A stretch of 5,703 nucleotides of DNA from Actinomycetota bacterium (GCA_013696185.1 JACCZA010000307.1:1-5703); one strand, 5' to 3'. Counted from the first letter of the stretch, positions 1 to 5,699 are shown. Notes: generated by a model not told the origin, from the sequence alone. Made by a program: numbers and translations.

Positions 1-692
1 GCGGCCGCCTGCGCGGCCAGGCGCGCCCGCGCCCGGCGCACGAGCTCTCGCTGGCGCGCCGCCTCGATCGCCTCGAGGCGCGCGATCTCGCCGCGGATCG
101 AGCTCAGGAGCCGCTGTCGCTCGCCGAGCTGCCGCTCCACCTCGGCCCGCTGGGCCGCGCGGGCGGCGACGACCTTCGCCTGCTCGGCACGCGCCCGCGC
201 GAGCTGCGCACGCCGCATGCGCACCCTGGTCCTGATCGTCGTCACCTGCTGCAGGACGCGCGCGTCCTGCGTCGACACCTGGTCGACCGTCTCGATGCGG
301 TCGATCAGGTTCTCGAGGCTCGTGGCCCCGAGCAGCACCTCGAGAGACGATCCCCCGGCCGAGCCGGACGTGTAGAGCGTCACGAGCCGCTGCTCGAGCG
401 CGGTCTGCGCGTGCCCGAAGTTCGTGCGGGCGATCGCGAGCAGGCGGGCATTTCGGCGCTCCTCGCCCTGGATCCGTCCGAGCTGGATCGTGGCGAGGTT
501 GTACGCCTCGGCCGCCTGCGCCACCCGGGAGTCGATCGCTCGGATCTGTCCGAGCACCTGCTCGGCCTGCGCCCGCTTACTCGTCAGCTGTGCCGGCTCC
601 GCCGTGGCAGAGCCCGCGACGAGGAGGGCTGCAAGCAACCCGACGACGAACGTAGGCGCCTGCCTCCAGCGCGATCCGAGCTTCGCGGCCAT
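1..692 (-). CDS. Secreted coiled-coil protein, N-terminal part of a probable peptidoglycan hydrolase (partial, runs off left edge)
   Basis: The reverse strand is open from the ATG at 692 to the window edge (230 codons, no stop). Residues 1-31 form a signal peptide: basic start (MAAKLGSRWRQ), hydrophobic core at about 15-27, and an SATA|EP cleavage site. Residues 35-103 and 137-230 are Ala/Arg/Glu/Gln-rich heptad-like helices, expected to form a long coiled coil. Between them, RLVTLYTSG (102-110) and SLEVLLGATSLENLIDR (116-132) match the hinge of the PcsB/CwlO/EnvC-type N-terminal domain ('RL..LY.SG...LEVLL.S.S..D...R'). In that family the coiled coil regulates a C-terminal NlpC/P60, CHAP or M23 peptidase that cuts peptidoglycan; the C-terminus lies outside the window, so the enzyme class is unknown. 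Start: the ATG has no Shine-Dalgarno; an in-frame GTG at 731 adds 13 residues and lies only a few nt from the predicted transcription start. It faces a D,D-carboxypeptidase gene, fitting an envelope role. The protein type is fairly sure, the exact start is not. Confidence 0.85.
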   Translation of the reverse strand, partial: MAAKLGSRWRQAPTFVVGLLAALLVAGSATAEPAQLTSKRAQAEQVLGQIRAIDSRVAQAAEAYNLATIQLGRIQGEERRNARLLAIARTNFGHAQTALEQRLVTLYTSGSAGGSSLEVLLGATSLENLIDRIETVDQVSTQDARVLQQVTTIRTRVRMRRAQLARARAEQAKVVAARAAQRAEVERQLGERQRLLSSIRGEIARLEAIEAARQRELVRRARARLAAQAA

Positions 693-740
693 TCGAGCGA
701 CAGGCGCACCGGCGGGGGTCCGGTACGTCACAAGCCAGTG

Positions 741-769
741 ACCCTACCAGCCTCTCCGGCGGGCTGCAA
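741..769 (-). promoter_or_regulatory. Predicted sigma70-type promoter for the coiled-coil hydrolase gene
   Basis: On the minus strand a -35 like TTGCAG (769-764) is followed by an exact 17-nt spacer and a -10 like TAGGGT (746-741). Transcription would be expected to begin at about 734-735, three or four nt before the in-frame GTG at 731 and about 42 nt before the ATG at 692. The mRNA is therefore either near-leaderless (GTG start) or has a short leader without an obvious Shine-Dalgarno (ATG start). This is the best promoter match I found in the divergent region; motif matching alone supports it. Confidence 0.45.
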
Positions 770-805
770 CCGCGAGCCTGTGGCTTTCCCAGGCGCGACA
801 GCGGT

Positions 806-820
806 CGGTCTCGATGACCG
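806..820. promoter_or_regulatory. Small inverted repeat in the divergent intergenic region
   Basis: CGGTC-tcgat-GACCG is a perfect 5-bp inverted repeat with a 5-nt centre, lying 38 nt before the carboxypeptidase ATG in the region between the two divergent envelope genes. It could be an operator half-site pair or a leader hairpin. Five-bp repeats occur often by chance in DNA this GC-rich, so this is only a candidate. The rest of 732-857 shows no convincing plus-strand promoter; a G-rich stretch (829-837) is too far from the ATG to be a normal ribosome binding site. Confidence 0.2.
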
Positions 821-857
821 GGAGCTCTGGGGGAGGGCGCACAAAGTCGCACCGGCC

Positions 858-2129
858 ATGGGCTATCGTGGCCGCGTTCGCGCGTCCGCCACGACCCACG
901 GCACCGACCTGCGCCCCCGCCGGCTTCTCGCTGCCTCGGTGCTCGCTCTCCTGCTCGGGTCGATGCCCGCGAACGCTGCCGAGCGCCCGCCGCAGTCGGC
1001 GCCCCTCCCGACCCGGCTGGCAAGCGCGCTCGCGGTGCCCCATGTCGACCATGCGCGCTCCGCAGCGTTGGCGGTCGACCTCAGGACGGGCCGCGTCCTC
1101 TTCGCACGCAACCCGACGCTGTCGCTCGCGCCGGCGTCGACCGAGAAGCTCACGCTCTCCTTCGCCCTGCTGAAGACGCTCGGACCCGCCTACAGGGTCC
1201 GGACGTCCCTGCTCGGCGAGGGAGCCCGCGACGGGGCCGTCTGGCGCGGCAGCCTCGTGCTGAGGGGGCAGGGCGACCCGACGCTCTCGACGGTCTCCCT
1301 CCGGCGCCTGGCACGCCGCGTCCGCGCGCTCGGCATCCGCCGGGTGAGCGGCGCGATCGTCGGCGACGAGTCCTTCTTCGACGCCCGGCGCACGGCCCCC
1401 GGCTGGAAGGCCTCGTACTACATCCGGGAGTCCGAGCCGCTCTCGGCGCTCGCGCTCGACCACGGTCGGCCCGGCGGCAGCGTCTCCACCCGCCCCGCGC
1501 TCACCGCGGCCGTCGTCTTCCGCTCGCTGCTTCGCGCAGAGGGCGTGGCGGTGACGGGCCCGCCGGCTGTCGGGGTCGCCCGCGAGTCCTCCGCGGAGCT
1601 CGCCGCGACGGCCTCGCCGCCCCTCCTCGACCTCCTGCGCCTCGTCAACCGCGAGAGCGACAACTTCGCCGCCGAGCTCCTGCTGAAGCACCTCGGCGCC
1701 GTCAGCTTCGGGCAGGGGACGACGGGCGCCGGCGCCGCCGTCGTCAGGCGGGTGCTCGTCGCCTCGGGCGTGCACCAGAGAGGAGTCCGCATCGTCGACG
1801 GCTCCGGCCTGTCCCTGCTCGACCGGCTGACCGCGGAGGCGCTCGTCGAGCTCCTGACCGCCGCCTGGGCCGACCCACTCCTGCGGGGCAGCTTCCTCAC
1901 GTCGCTCGCCGTCGCCGGTCGGAACGGCACGCTGCGGCACCGTCTGCGGCGCGGGCCCGCCGCAGGCCAGGTGTTCGCGAAGACCGGCACCACCTCGCGC
2001 GCCTCGGCCCTCTCCGGCTACGTGGGCGGCCGCTACGTGTTCGCGGTGCTCCAGAACGGCTCACCGCTCTCGGCCTGGTGGTGCCGGACGGCGCAGGACC
2101 GCTTCGTGACGGTTCTAGCCTCGCAGTAG
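858..2129 (+). CDS. dacB: D-alanyl-D-alanine carboxypeptidase/endopeptidase, peptidase family S13 (PBP4/DacB type)
   Basis: Encodes 423 residues. The enzyme class removes the terminal D-Ala from peptidoglycan pentapeptides and/or cuts cross-links outside the membrane. Residues 1-40 look like a signal peptide: basic RPRR at 19-22, hydrophobic 23-34, cleavage near PANA|AE. The three penicillin-binding motifs are present and in order: SxxK as STEK (nucleophile S94, base K97), SxN as SDN (S267-N269), and KTG as KTGT (375-378). Other S13 signatures are LRGQGDPTLS (135-144), IVGDESFFD (167-175) and VDGSGLS (313-319). The SxxK-to-SxN spacing is 173 residues, against about 245-250 in E. coli PBP4 and the Actinomadura R39 enzyme; SxN-to-KTG (108) is normal, so the inserted non-catalytic domains are shortened. 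Start: the frame is open further upstream, but this ATG is the one directly preceding the signal peptide, and 411-857 reads as intergenic and antisense sequence; no good Shine-Dalgarno is seen. Its last 15 nt overlap the end of convergent ligA. Confidence 0.93.
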   Translation: MGYRGRVRASATTHGTDLRPRRLLAASVLALLLGSMPANAAERPPQSAPLPTRLASALAVPHVDHARSAALAVDLRTGRVLFARNPTLSLAPASTEKLTLSFALLKTLGPAYRVRTSLLGEGARDGAVWRGSLVLRGQGDPTLSTVSLRRLARRVRALGIRRVSGAIVGDESFFDARRTAPGWKASYYIRESEPLSALALDHGRPGGSVSTRPALTAAVVFRSLLRAEGVAVTGPPAVGVARESSAELAATASPPLLDLLRLVNRESDNFAAELLLKHLGAVSFGQGTTGAGAAVVRRVLVASGVHQRGVRIVDGSGLSLLDRLTAEALVELLTAAWADPLLRGSFLTSLAVAGRNGTLRHRLRRGPAAGQVFAKTGTTSRASALSGYVGGRYVFAVLQNGSPLSAWWCRTAQDRFVTVLASQ

Positions 2130-4142
2130 CTCGAGCAGGTCTGCCTCGGCGAGTATCGGCACACCCGCGCGCTCCGCCTGCGCCAGCTTCGAGGCGCCCG
2201 GGCTCTCCCCCGCGAAGAGCGCCGTCGTCTTGCCCGAGACGCCGGCCGCGACCTTCGCGCCGCGGGCCTCCAACGCGGCCGCCGCCTCGTCGCGGCTGAA
2301 TCGCTCGAGCGTGCCCGTGATGGCGTACGCCCGCCCGCTCAACGGCCCCTCGACGGGCTGCTCCGCCTCCCCCGCCTCGAGCCTCAGGCCGAGCGCCCGC
2401 AGCTCCTCGACGAGCCGGCGGTTCTCCTCGTCGGAGAACCACTCGACGATCGCCTCGGCCCGCTCGGGGCCGATGCCCTCGACCTCGAGGATCTCCTCCT
2501 GGCCCGCGGCCATCAGCCCGTCGATCGAGCCGAGGTGGCGCGCGAGATTCTGCGCGGTCACCCAGCCGACGTCCGGGATGCTCAACCCGTACAGGACGCG
2601 GAAGAACGGTCGCTCCTGCGAGCGCCGGATCGCCTCGATCGCCTTCGCGGCGGAGATCTCGCCGTATCCCTCGAGCGCCGCGAGCTGCTCGGGCGTCAGC
2701 CGGTAGAGGGCGGGGAGCGACGTGACGAGCCCCTCCCGCCAGAGCCTGCGGACGAGCTGCTCCCCGACGCCCTCGATGTCCATCGCCGCGCCCACCCAGT
2801 TGATGAGCGTCTCGAGGCCACGCGACTCGCACCTCGGGTTCGGGCACCGATGCATGACCTCGCCCTCGGGCTTCACGATCGGCGTCGCGCAGAGCGGGCA
2901 ACGCTCGGGCATCCGGAAGGGCTCCGTCTTCGGCGCATGCGGCAGCACCGGCCCGACCACCTGCGGGATCACGTCGCCGGCCCGCTGCACGATCACCGCG
3001 TCGCCCTCGCGAATGTCCTTGCGGTTGATGTCGTCCTCGTTGTGCAGCGTCGCGGTCTTGACCGTCACGCCGCCGACCTCCACGGGCTCGAGCTGCGCCC
3101 ACGGGTTGAGGTTGCCCGTACGGCCCACGCGGATGTGGATCTTGAGGAGGCGGGTCTGGGCGGTCATCGGCGCCCACTTGTACGCGCGCGCCCACCGTGG
3201 TCGCTCGTGGAGGGCACCCAGGCGCCCCTGCTGTGCGAGGAGATCGACCTTGATCACGATCCCGTCGATCTCGTAGTCGAGCTCGATCCGCCGTCGCTCC
3301 CACTCGGCGCACACGCGCGCGACCGCCTCGACCGAGTCGTGGCGCTCGGCGAACGGATTCGTGCGGAAGCCGCGCTCCCGCAGCCACTCGAGCACGCCCC
3401 ACTGCGTCTCGAGCTCGACGCCCTCCCGGTAGCCGAGCCCGTAGACCCAGATCGACAGCCCGCGCGACGCGGTCACTCCGGGATCGAGCTGCCGCAGCGA
3501 GCCCGCGGCGGCGTTCCGCGGATTGGGCGCCAGCTTGCTGCCCGCGGCGAGCAGGCGCTCGTTCAGGCGATTGAAGGCCGAGATCGGGAAATACACCTCT
3601 CCCCGCACCTCGAGCAGCGCCGGCGGCGGTGAGCCCTCGACGGCGCGCAGCGCGAGGGGAATGGCCGGGATCGTGCGCAGGTTCGCGGTCACGTCCTCCC
3701 CTCGCTGCCCGTCCCCCCGGGTCGCCCCTCGCACGAAGCGCCCCTCCTCGTAGACGAGCGACACGGCGGAGCCGTCGATCTTCGGCTCCGTCACGTAGCC
3801 GAGCGGCTCTTCGGAGGCCAGCCGCTTGCGCACGTCGTGCACCCACTTCTCGAGCCCCTCCTGGCTCGTGACCTTCTCCAGCGAGCCCATCGGCGTCAGG
3901 TGCGGCACCTTCGAGAAGCGCTCGGACGGCGGCGCGCCGACCCGCTGGGTGGGCGAGTCCGCGGTTCGCAGCTCGGGTCGAACCTCCTCGAGCGCGACGA
4001 GCTCGTCGTACAGGCGGTCGTACTCCGCGTCCGGGATCTCGGGGTCGTCGAGGACGTGGTAGCGGTAGAGGTGATGCTCGAGCTCACGCCGCAAGCCTGC
4101 AGCGCGCTCGACCTCCTCGCGGGAGACGCTAGAGGATGCCAA
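2115..4142 (-). CDS. ligA: NAD+-dependent DNA ligase LigA
   Basis: A complete 675-residue LigA (family about 650-700) that seals nicks in replication and repair, using NAD+ as AMP donor. Domain Ia (about 8-75) keeps the NMN-binding residues of RYHV..DPEIPDAEYD (Y28, H29, D38, Y41, D42). The adenylation domain has the active-site lysine in EPKIDG (K121), TRGDG (141-145), VRGEV (179-183), NPRNAAAGSLRQLDP (207-221) and DGIVIKVD (293-300). An OB fold follows (about 330-400, with VGRTG and TATLHNEDDINRKD). The zinc finger has C415, C418, C433 and C438; helix-hairpin-helix repeats span about 445-575 and a BRCT domain about 602-675 (ITGTL, GESPGASK). Two signatures deviate: MGSLEK (85-90) for the usual MLSLDN and YKWAP (321-325) for YKFPA. 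Start: TTG at 4142 has GGAGG six nt upstream and gives a normal N-terminus; the ATG at 4199 would add 19 Arg/Ser-rich residues that look like a shadow of the HAD gene. It is the last gene of the truA-HAD-ligA run and overlaps the HAD gene by 14 nt. Confidence 0.95.
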   Translation of the reverse strand: MASSSVSREEVERAAGLRRELEHHLYRYHVLDDPEIPDAEYDRLYDELVALEEVRPELRTADSPTQRVGAPPSERFSKVPHLTPMGSLEKVTSQEGLEKWVHDVRKRLASEEPLGYVTEPKIDGSAVSLVYEEGRFVRGATRGDGQRGEDVTANLRTIPAIPLALRAVEGSPPPALLEVRGEVYFPISAFNRLNERLLAAGSKLAPNPRNAAAGSLRQLDPGVTASRGLSIWVYGLGYREGVELETQWGVLEWLRERGFRTNPFAERHDSVEAVARVCAEWERRRIELDYEIDGIVIKVDLLAQQGRLGALHERPRWARAYKWAPMTAQTRLLKIHIRVGRTGNLNPWAQLEPVEVGGVTVKTATLHNEDDINRKDIREGDAVIVQRAGDVIPQVVGPVLPHAPKTEPFRMPERCPLCATPIVKPEGEVMHRCPNPRCESRGLETLINWVGAAMDIEGVGEQLVRRLWREGLVTSLPALYRLTPEQLAALEGYGEISAAKAIEAIRRSQERPFFRVLYGLSIPDVGWVTAQNLARHLGSIDGLMAAGQEEILEVEGIGPERAEAIVEWFSDEENRRLVEELRALGLRLEAGEAEQPVEGPLSGRAYAITGTLERFSRDEAAAALEARGAKVAAGVSGKTTALFAGESPGASKLAQAERAGVPILAEADLLELLRG

Positions 4143-4764
4143 GCAGCTCCTCCGCGCGCTCGACGATCGCGTCCGGATGCTCCTCCTCCAGCCGGGCACG
4201 CGTGTGGATGCCGCCCCACGTGACCCCTACCGCGAAGACGCCGGCGGCTCGGCCCGCCGCGATGTCGAACGGCGAGTCGCCGACGTAGGCGGCCGACGAT
4301 GCCTCGACGCCCAGCCGCTCGAGCGCGAGCAGCACGGGCTCGGGGTGCGGCTTGTGCCGCTCCGTGTCCTCCGCGCCGACGACGACGTCGAAGAGCTCGC
4401 GGAGCGGCAGCACCGCGAAGGCCAGGCCGACGGTCTCGTGGCGCTTGGCGGTCACGATGCCGAGCTTGCGACCCTCGTCCTTCAGCCTCGCGACGACGTC
4501 GAGCACGCCGGAGCACGCCTGCAGCTCCTCGTGCAGCGGCTCGTTGTGGGCGCGGTAGGCGGCGACGAGCTCCTCCACGCGGGCGACGTCGAGAGCGCGC
4601 ATCTGCTCGCGCAGGTTCGAGCCGCCGACCGCGGCGAGGAGCTGAGCGTCGGGAATCTCCCGCTGGAGCACGGTCCGGGTCGCGTGGCGGAACGACGCGA
4701 GGATGATCGCGCCGGAGTCGATCAGCGTGCCGTCGAGGTCGAAGAGAACGGTGGGGAACCGCAT
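4129..4764 (-). CDS. HAD-superfamily phosphatase (Gph/PpaX-like, cap type C1)
   Basis: Encodes 211 residues, a usual length for the phosphoglycolate phosphatase/PpaX-like group. All four HAD motifs are present: motif I DLDGTLIDS (D9 nucleophile, D11 acid/base), motif II GIVTAKR (T105), motif III lysine in HKPHPEP (K138), and motif IV VGDSPFD (D163, D167), which completes the Mg2+ site. Residues about 18-85 between motifs I and II form the small helical cap that sets substrate choice. The enzyme is cytosolic and hydrolyses a small phosphorylated compound; 2-phosphoglycolate, pyrophosphate or a nucleotide are plausible and cannot be told apart here, so no gene symbol is given. 2-Phosphoglycolate also arises from 3'-phosphoglycolate ends during DNA repair, which would fit the ligA neighbour, but this is speculation. 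The ATG lies 39 nt after truA with no clear Shine-Dalgarno; its 3' end overlaps the ligA start by 14 nt. Confidence 0.9.
   Translation of the reverse strand: MRFPTVLFDLDGTLIDSGAIILASFRHATRTVLQREIPDAQLLAAVGGSNLREQMRALDVARVEELVAAYRAHNEPLHEELQACSGVLDVVARLKDEGRKLGIVTAKRHETVGLAFAVLPLRELFDVVVGAEDTERHKPHPEPVLLALERLGVEASSAAYVGDSPFDIAAGRAAGVFAVGVTWGGIHTRARLEEEHPDAIVERAEELLGIL
4147..4153 (-). promoter_or_regulatory. Ribosome binding site deciding the ligA TTG start
   Basis: GGAGGAG on the minus strand lies inside the last codons of the HAD phosphatase gene; its GGAGG core is 6 nt before the TTG at 4142. It is the strongest Shine-Dalgarno in the window and favours TTG over the upstream in-frame ATG at 4199. 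Because it lies within the preceding reading frame, ribosomes finishing the HAD gene could re-initiate here (translational coupling, inferred). Confidence 0.7.
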
Positions 4765-4786
4765 CGTCCGATGGTAGTAGGACGGC

Positions 4787-4803
4787 CCGGCGGCGCCCGC
4801 CGG
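4787..4803 (-). other. GC hairpin between truA and the HAD gene
   Basis: Immediately after the truA TGA the minus strand reads CCGGCGG-GCG-CCGCCGG, a perfect 7-bp, all-GC stem with a 3-nt loop. No U-tract follows (next bases GCCGTCC), so it is not a canonical intrinsic terminator. It fills almost half of the 39-nt gap and could weaken read-through, mark an mRNA processing or stability point, or block access to the weak HAD initiation region. In sequence this GC-rich it may also be incidental. Confidence 0.35.
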
Positions 4804-5520
4804 TCAATAGTCGACGCGCACGAGGTACAGCCCCTCGGGCGGCGCCGTCGTCCCGGCCTCGCTGCGGGGGCGGCCCCCGAGGAGCCGCTCGAGCTCGGCC
4901 GGCTCGCGCTCGAGCATCGTCCCGACGAGCGTCCTCACCATGTGGCGCAGGAAGCTGCCGGCGGTGATCTCGAGCTCGAGCGCCTCGCCGCGGCGCTGCC
5001 ACGCCGCCGACTCGATCGTGCGCAGGAAGTCCGCGTGCTCGGTCTGGCTGGGCGTGAAGGCGCGGAAGTCGTGCTCCCCGGGCAGGAGCCGTGCCGCCGC
5101 CGCGAGCGCCTTCTCGTCGAGCGGCCGCAAGCGCCAGAGGCTGCGGCCGCGCTCGAAGGGCGAGCGCGTCGGCCGGGTGAAGATGCGATAGCGGTAACTC
5201 CGCGAGCGGGCCGAGTGGCGAGCGTGGAAGTCGGTGGAGACCTCGTCAGCGGCCACGACTGCGAGGTCTCCCGGCAGAGCGGCGTTCAGCGCCTCGGCGG
5301 CGCGCTCGACCGCAGGGCCACCGTCGACGTCGACGCTCGCCACCTGGCCGAGCGCGTGCACGCCCGTGTCCGTCCGTCCGGCCACGGCGAGCCGGCTCCA
5401 GCTCGGGAAGACCCTGTCGAGGGCGGCTCCGAGCGACCCCTCGACGGTGCGCAGCCCCGGCTGGGCGGCCCACCCGCGAAACCCGCCGCCGTCGTACTCG
5501 AGCCGGAGCCGGAGCCGCAT
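4804..5520 (-). CDS. truA: tRNA pseudouridine(38-40) synthase TruA
   Basis: Encodes 238 residues (family about 240-270). TruA isomerises uridine to pseudouridine at positions 38, 39 and 40 of the tRNA anticodon arm, in the cytosol. The N-terminus LRLEYDGGGFRGWAAQPGLRTVEG is the family's usual opening (positions 5-28). The catalytic aspartate is D51 in AGRTDTGVHALGQVA (47-61). Further signatures are FHARHSARSRSYRYRI (98-113), DFRAFT (151-156), the SFLRHMVRTLVGTML segment (189-203) and the C-terminal TAPPEGLYLVRVDY (225-238). Start: an in-frame TAG lies five codons upstream of the ATG and the protein begins as the family does, so this start is firm; there is no good Shine-Dalgarno. It appears to be first in a run with the HAD gene and ligA. 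In many bacteria truA follows rplQ at the end of the ribosomal protein cluster; nothing in the 183 nt to the window edge encodes a recognisable L17. Confidence 0.96.
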   Translation of the reverse strand: MRLRLRLEYDGGGFRGWAAQPGLRTVEGSLGAALDRVFPSWSRLAVAGRTDTGVHALGQVASVDVDGGPAVERAAEALNAALPGDLAVVAADEVSTDFHARHSARSRSYRYRIFTRPTRSPFERGRSLWRLRPLDEKALAAAARLLPGEHDFRAFTPSQTEHADFLRTIESAAWQRRGEALELEITAGSFLRHMVRTLVGTMLEREPAELERLLGGRPRSEAGTTAPPEGLYLVRVDY

Positions 5521-5571
5521 GCAGCGAGGAGCCTAGTGCGCGGCCGCGCGTCGAGCCGCCGTTCCTCTTCC

Positions 5572-5597
5572 GGTGTCCGGCCAGCGAGAGGTGTCCG
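5572..5597. repeat. Direct repeat of GGTGTCCG upstream of truA
   Basis: GGTGTCCG occurs at 5572-5579 and again at 5590-5597, 18 bp apart start to start, each copy followed by GGCC (the second after an extra T). The first copy also sits in a small CCGG-TGT-CCGG hairpin (5570-5580). Two copies nearly two helical turns apart could be a protein binding site or a small duplication; no regulator can be named. Confidence 0.35.
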
Positions 5598-5631
5598 TGG
5601 CCGAAGGGCGATTCACTCGCCCGGGAGGCCA
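5598..5631. other. Stem-loop with internal loop, anticodon-arm-like
   Basis: TGGCC (5598-5602) pairs with GGCCA (5627-5631). After a 3x4-nt internal loop, GGGCGA (5606-5611) pairs with TCGCCC (5617-5622) around the loop TTCAC. Read on the plus strand as a 5-bp stem with a 7-nt loop (ATTCACT), the tip has the geometry of an anticodon arm with TCA in the anticodon position. It directly abuts the next hairpin. No RNA family is recognised with certainty. Confidence 0.35.
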
Positions 5632-5654
5632 AGCACCTGTTCGATCAACGTGCT
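5632..5654. other. Second stem-loop in the truA upstream region
   Basis: AGCAC (5632-5636) pairs perfectly with GTGCT (5650-5654); after a two-nt bulge (CT), GTT (5639-5641) pairs with AAC (5647-5649) around the loop CGATC. The arm starts at the base following the previous stem-loop. It contains GTTCGATC, which resembles a tRNA T-loop, but the flanking pairs do not form a normal T-stem. Confidence 0.35.
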
Positions 5655-5674
5655 CTGTCAGGGAAGGGGCCCGC

Positions 5675-5699
5675 GGGGGCAAACCGCAGGTTTCCCCCC
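5675..5699. terminator. Terminator-like hairpin at the right edge (direction unknown)
   Basis: GGGGG (5675-5679) pairs with CCCCC (5695-5699) and AAACC (5681-5685) with GGTTT (5689-5693) around the loop GCA, with one C/C mismatch between the two stem parts. It is the most stable-looking hairpin in the intergenic region. No U-tract follows on the minus strand, and the window ends four bases after it on the plus strand. It may end a gene lying to the right, insulating truA, or be part of a structured RNA. Confidence 0.35.

Noticed and set aside
1..8. NotI palindrome GCGGCCGC at the window's first base
   Set aside because: It is in frame with the Ala-rich coiled coil (GCG GCC GC), and such sites are common at this GC content; no sign of a cloning junction.
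411..857. Extended N-terminus of the carboxypeptidase back to an ATG at 411
   Set aside because: The added 149 residues are antisense to the coiled-coil gene and cross the promoter region; a signal peptide begins just after the ATG at 858.
744..1940. Long open frame on the minus strand opposite the carboxypeptidase gene (398 codons)
   Set aside because: The product is a low-complexity Arg/Gly/Glu/Ala string typical of the antisense of a GC-rich gene; the plus strand carries all S13 motifs.
2535..3632. 365-codon plus-strand frame opposite ligA
   Set aside because: Antisense shadow of ligA, rich in Arg/Leu/Asp/His, with no recognisable motif or start signal.
1897..3846. 649-codon minus-strand frame overlapping ligA
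   Set aside because: It lies in another frame of the ligA strand and encodes Arg/Gly/Ala-rich sequence without domain character; the real LigA frame is unmistakable.
3896..5002. 368-codon minus-strand frame spanning ligA, HAD and truA sequence
   Set aside because: It crosses three real genes in a different frame and has Arg/Ala-rich composition; no fusion protein is supported.
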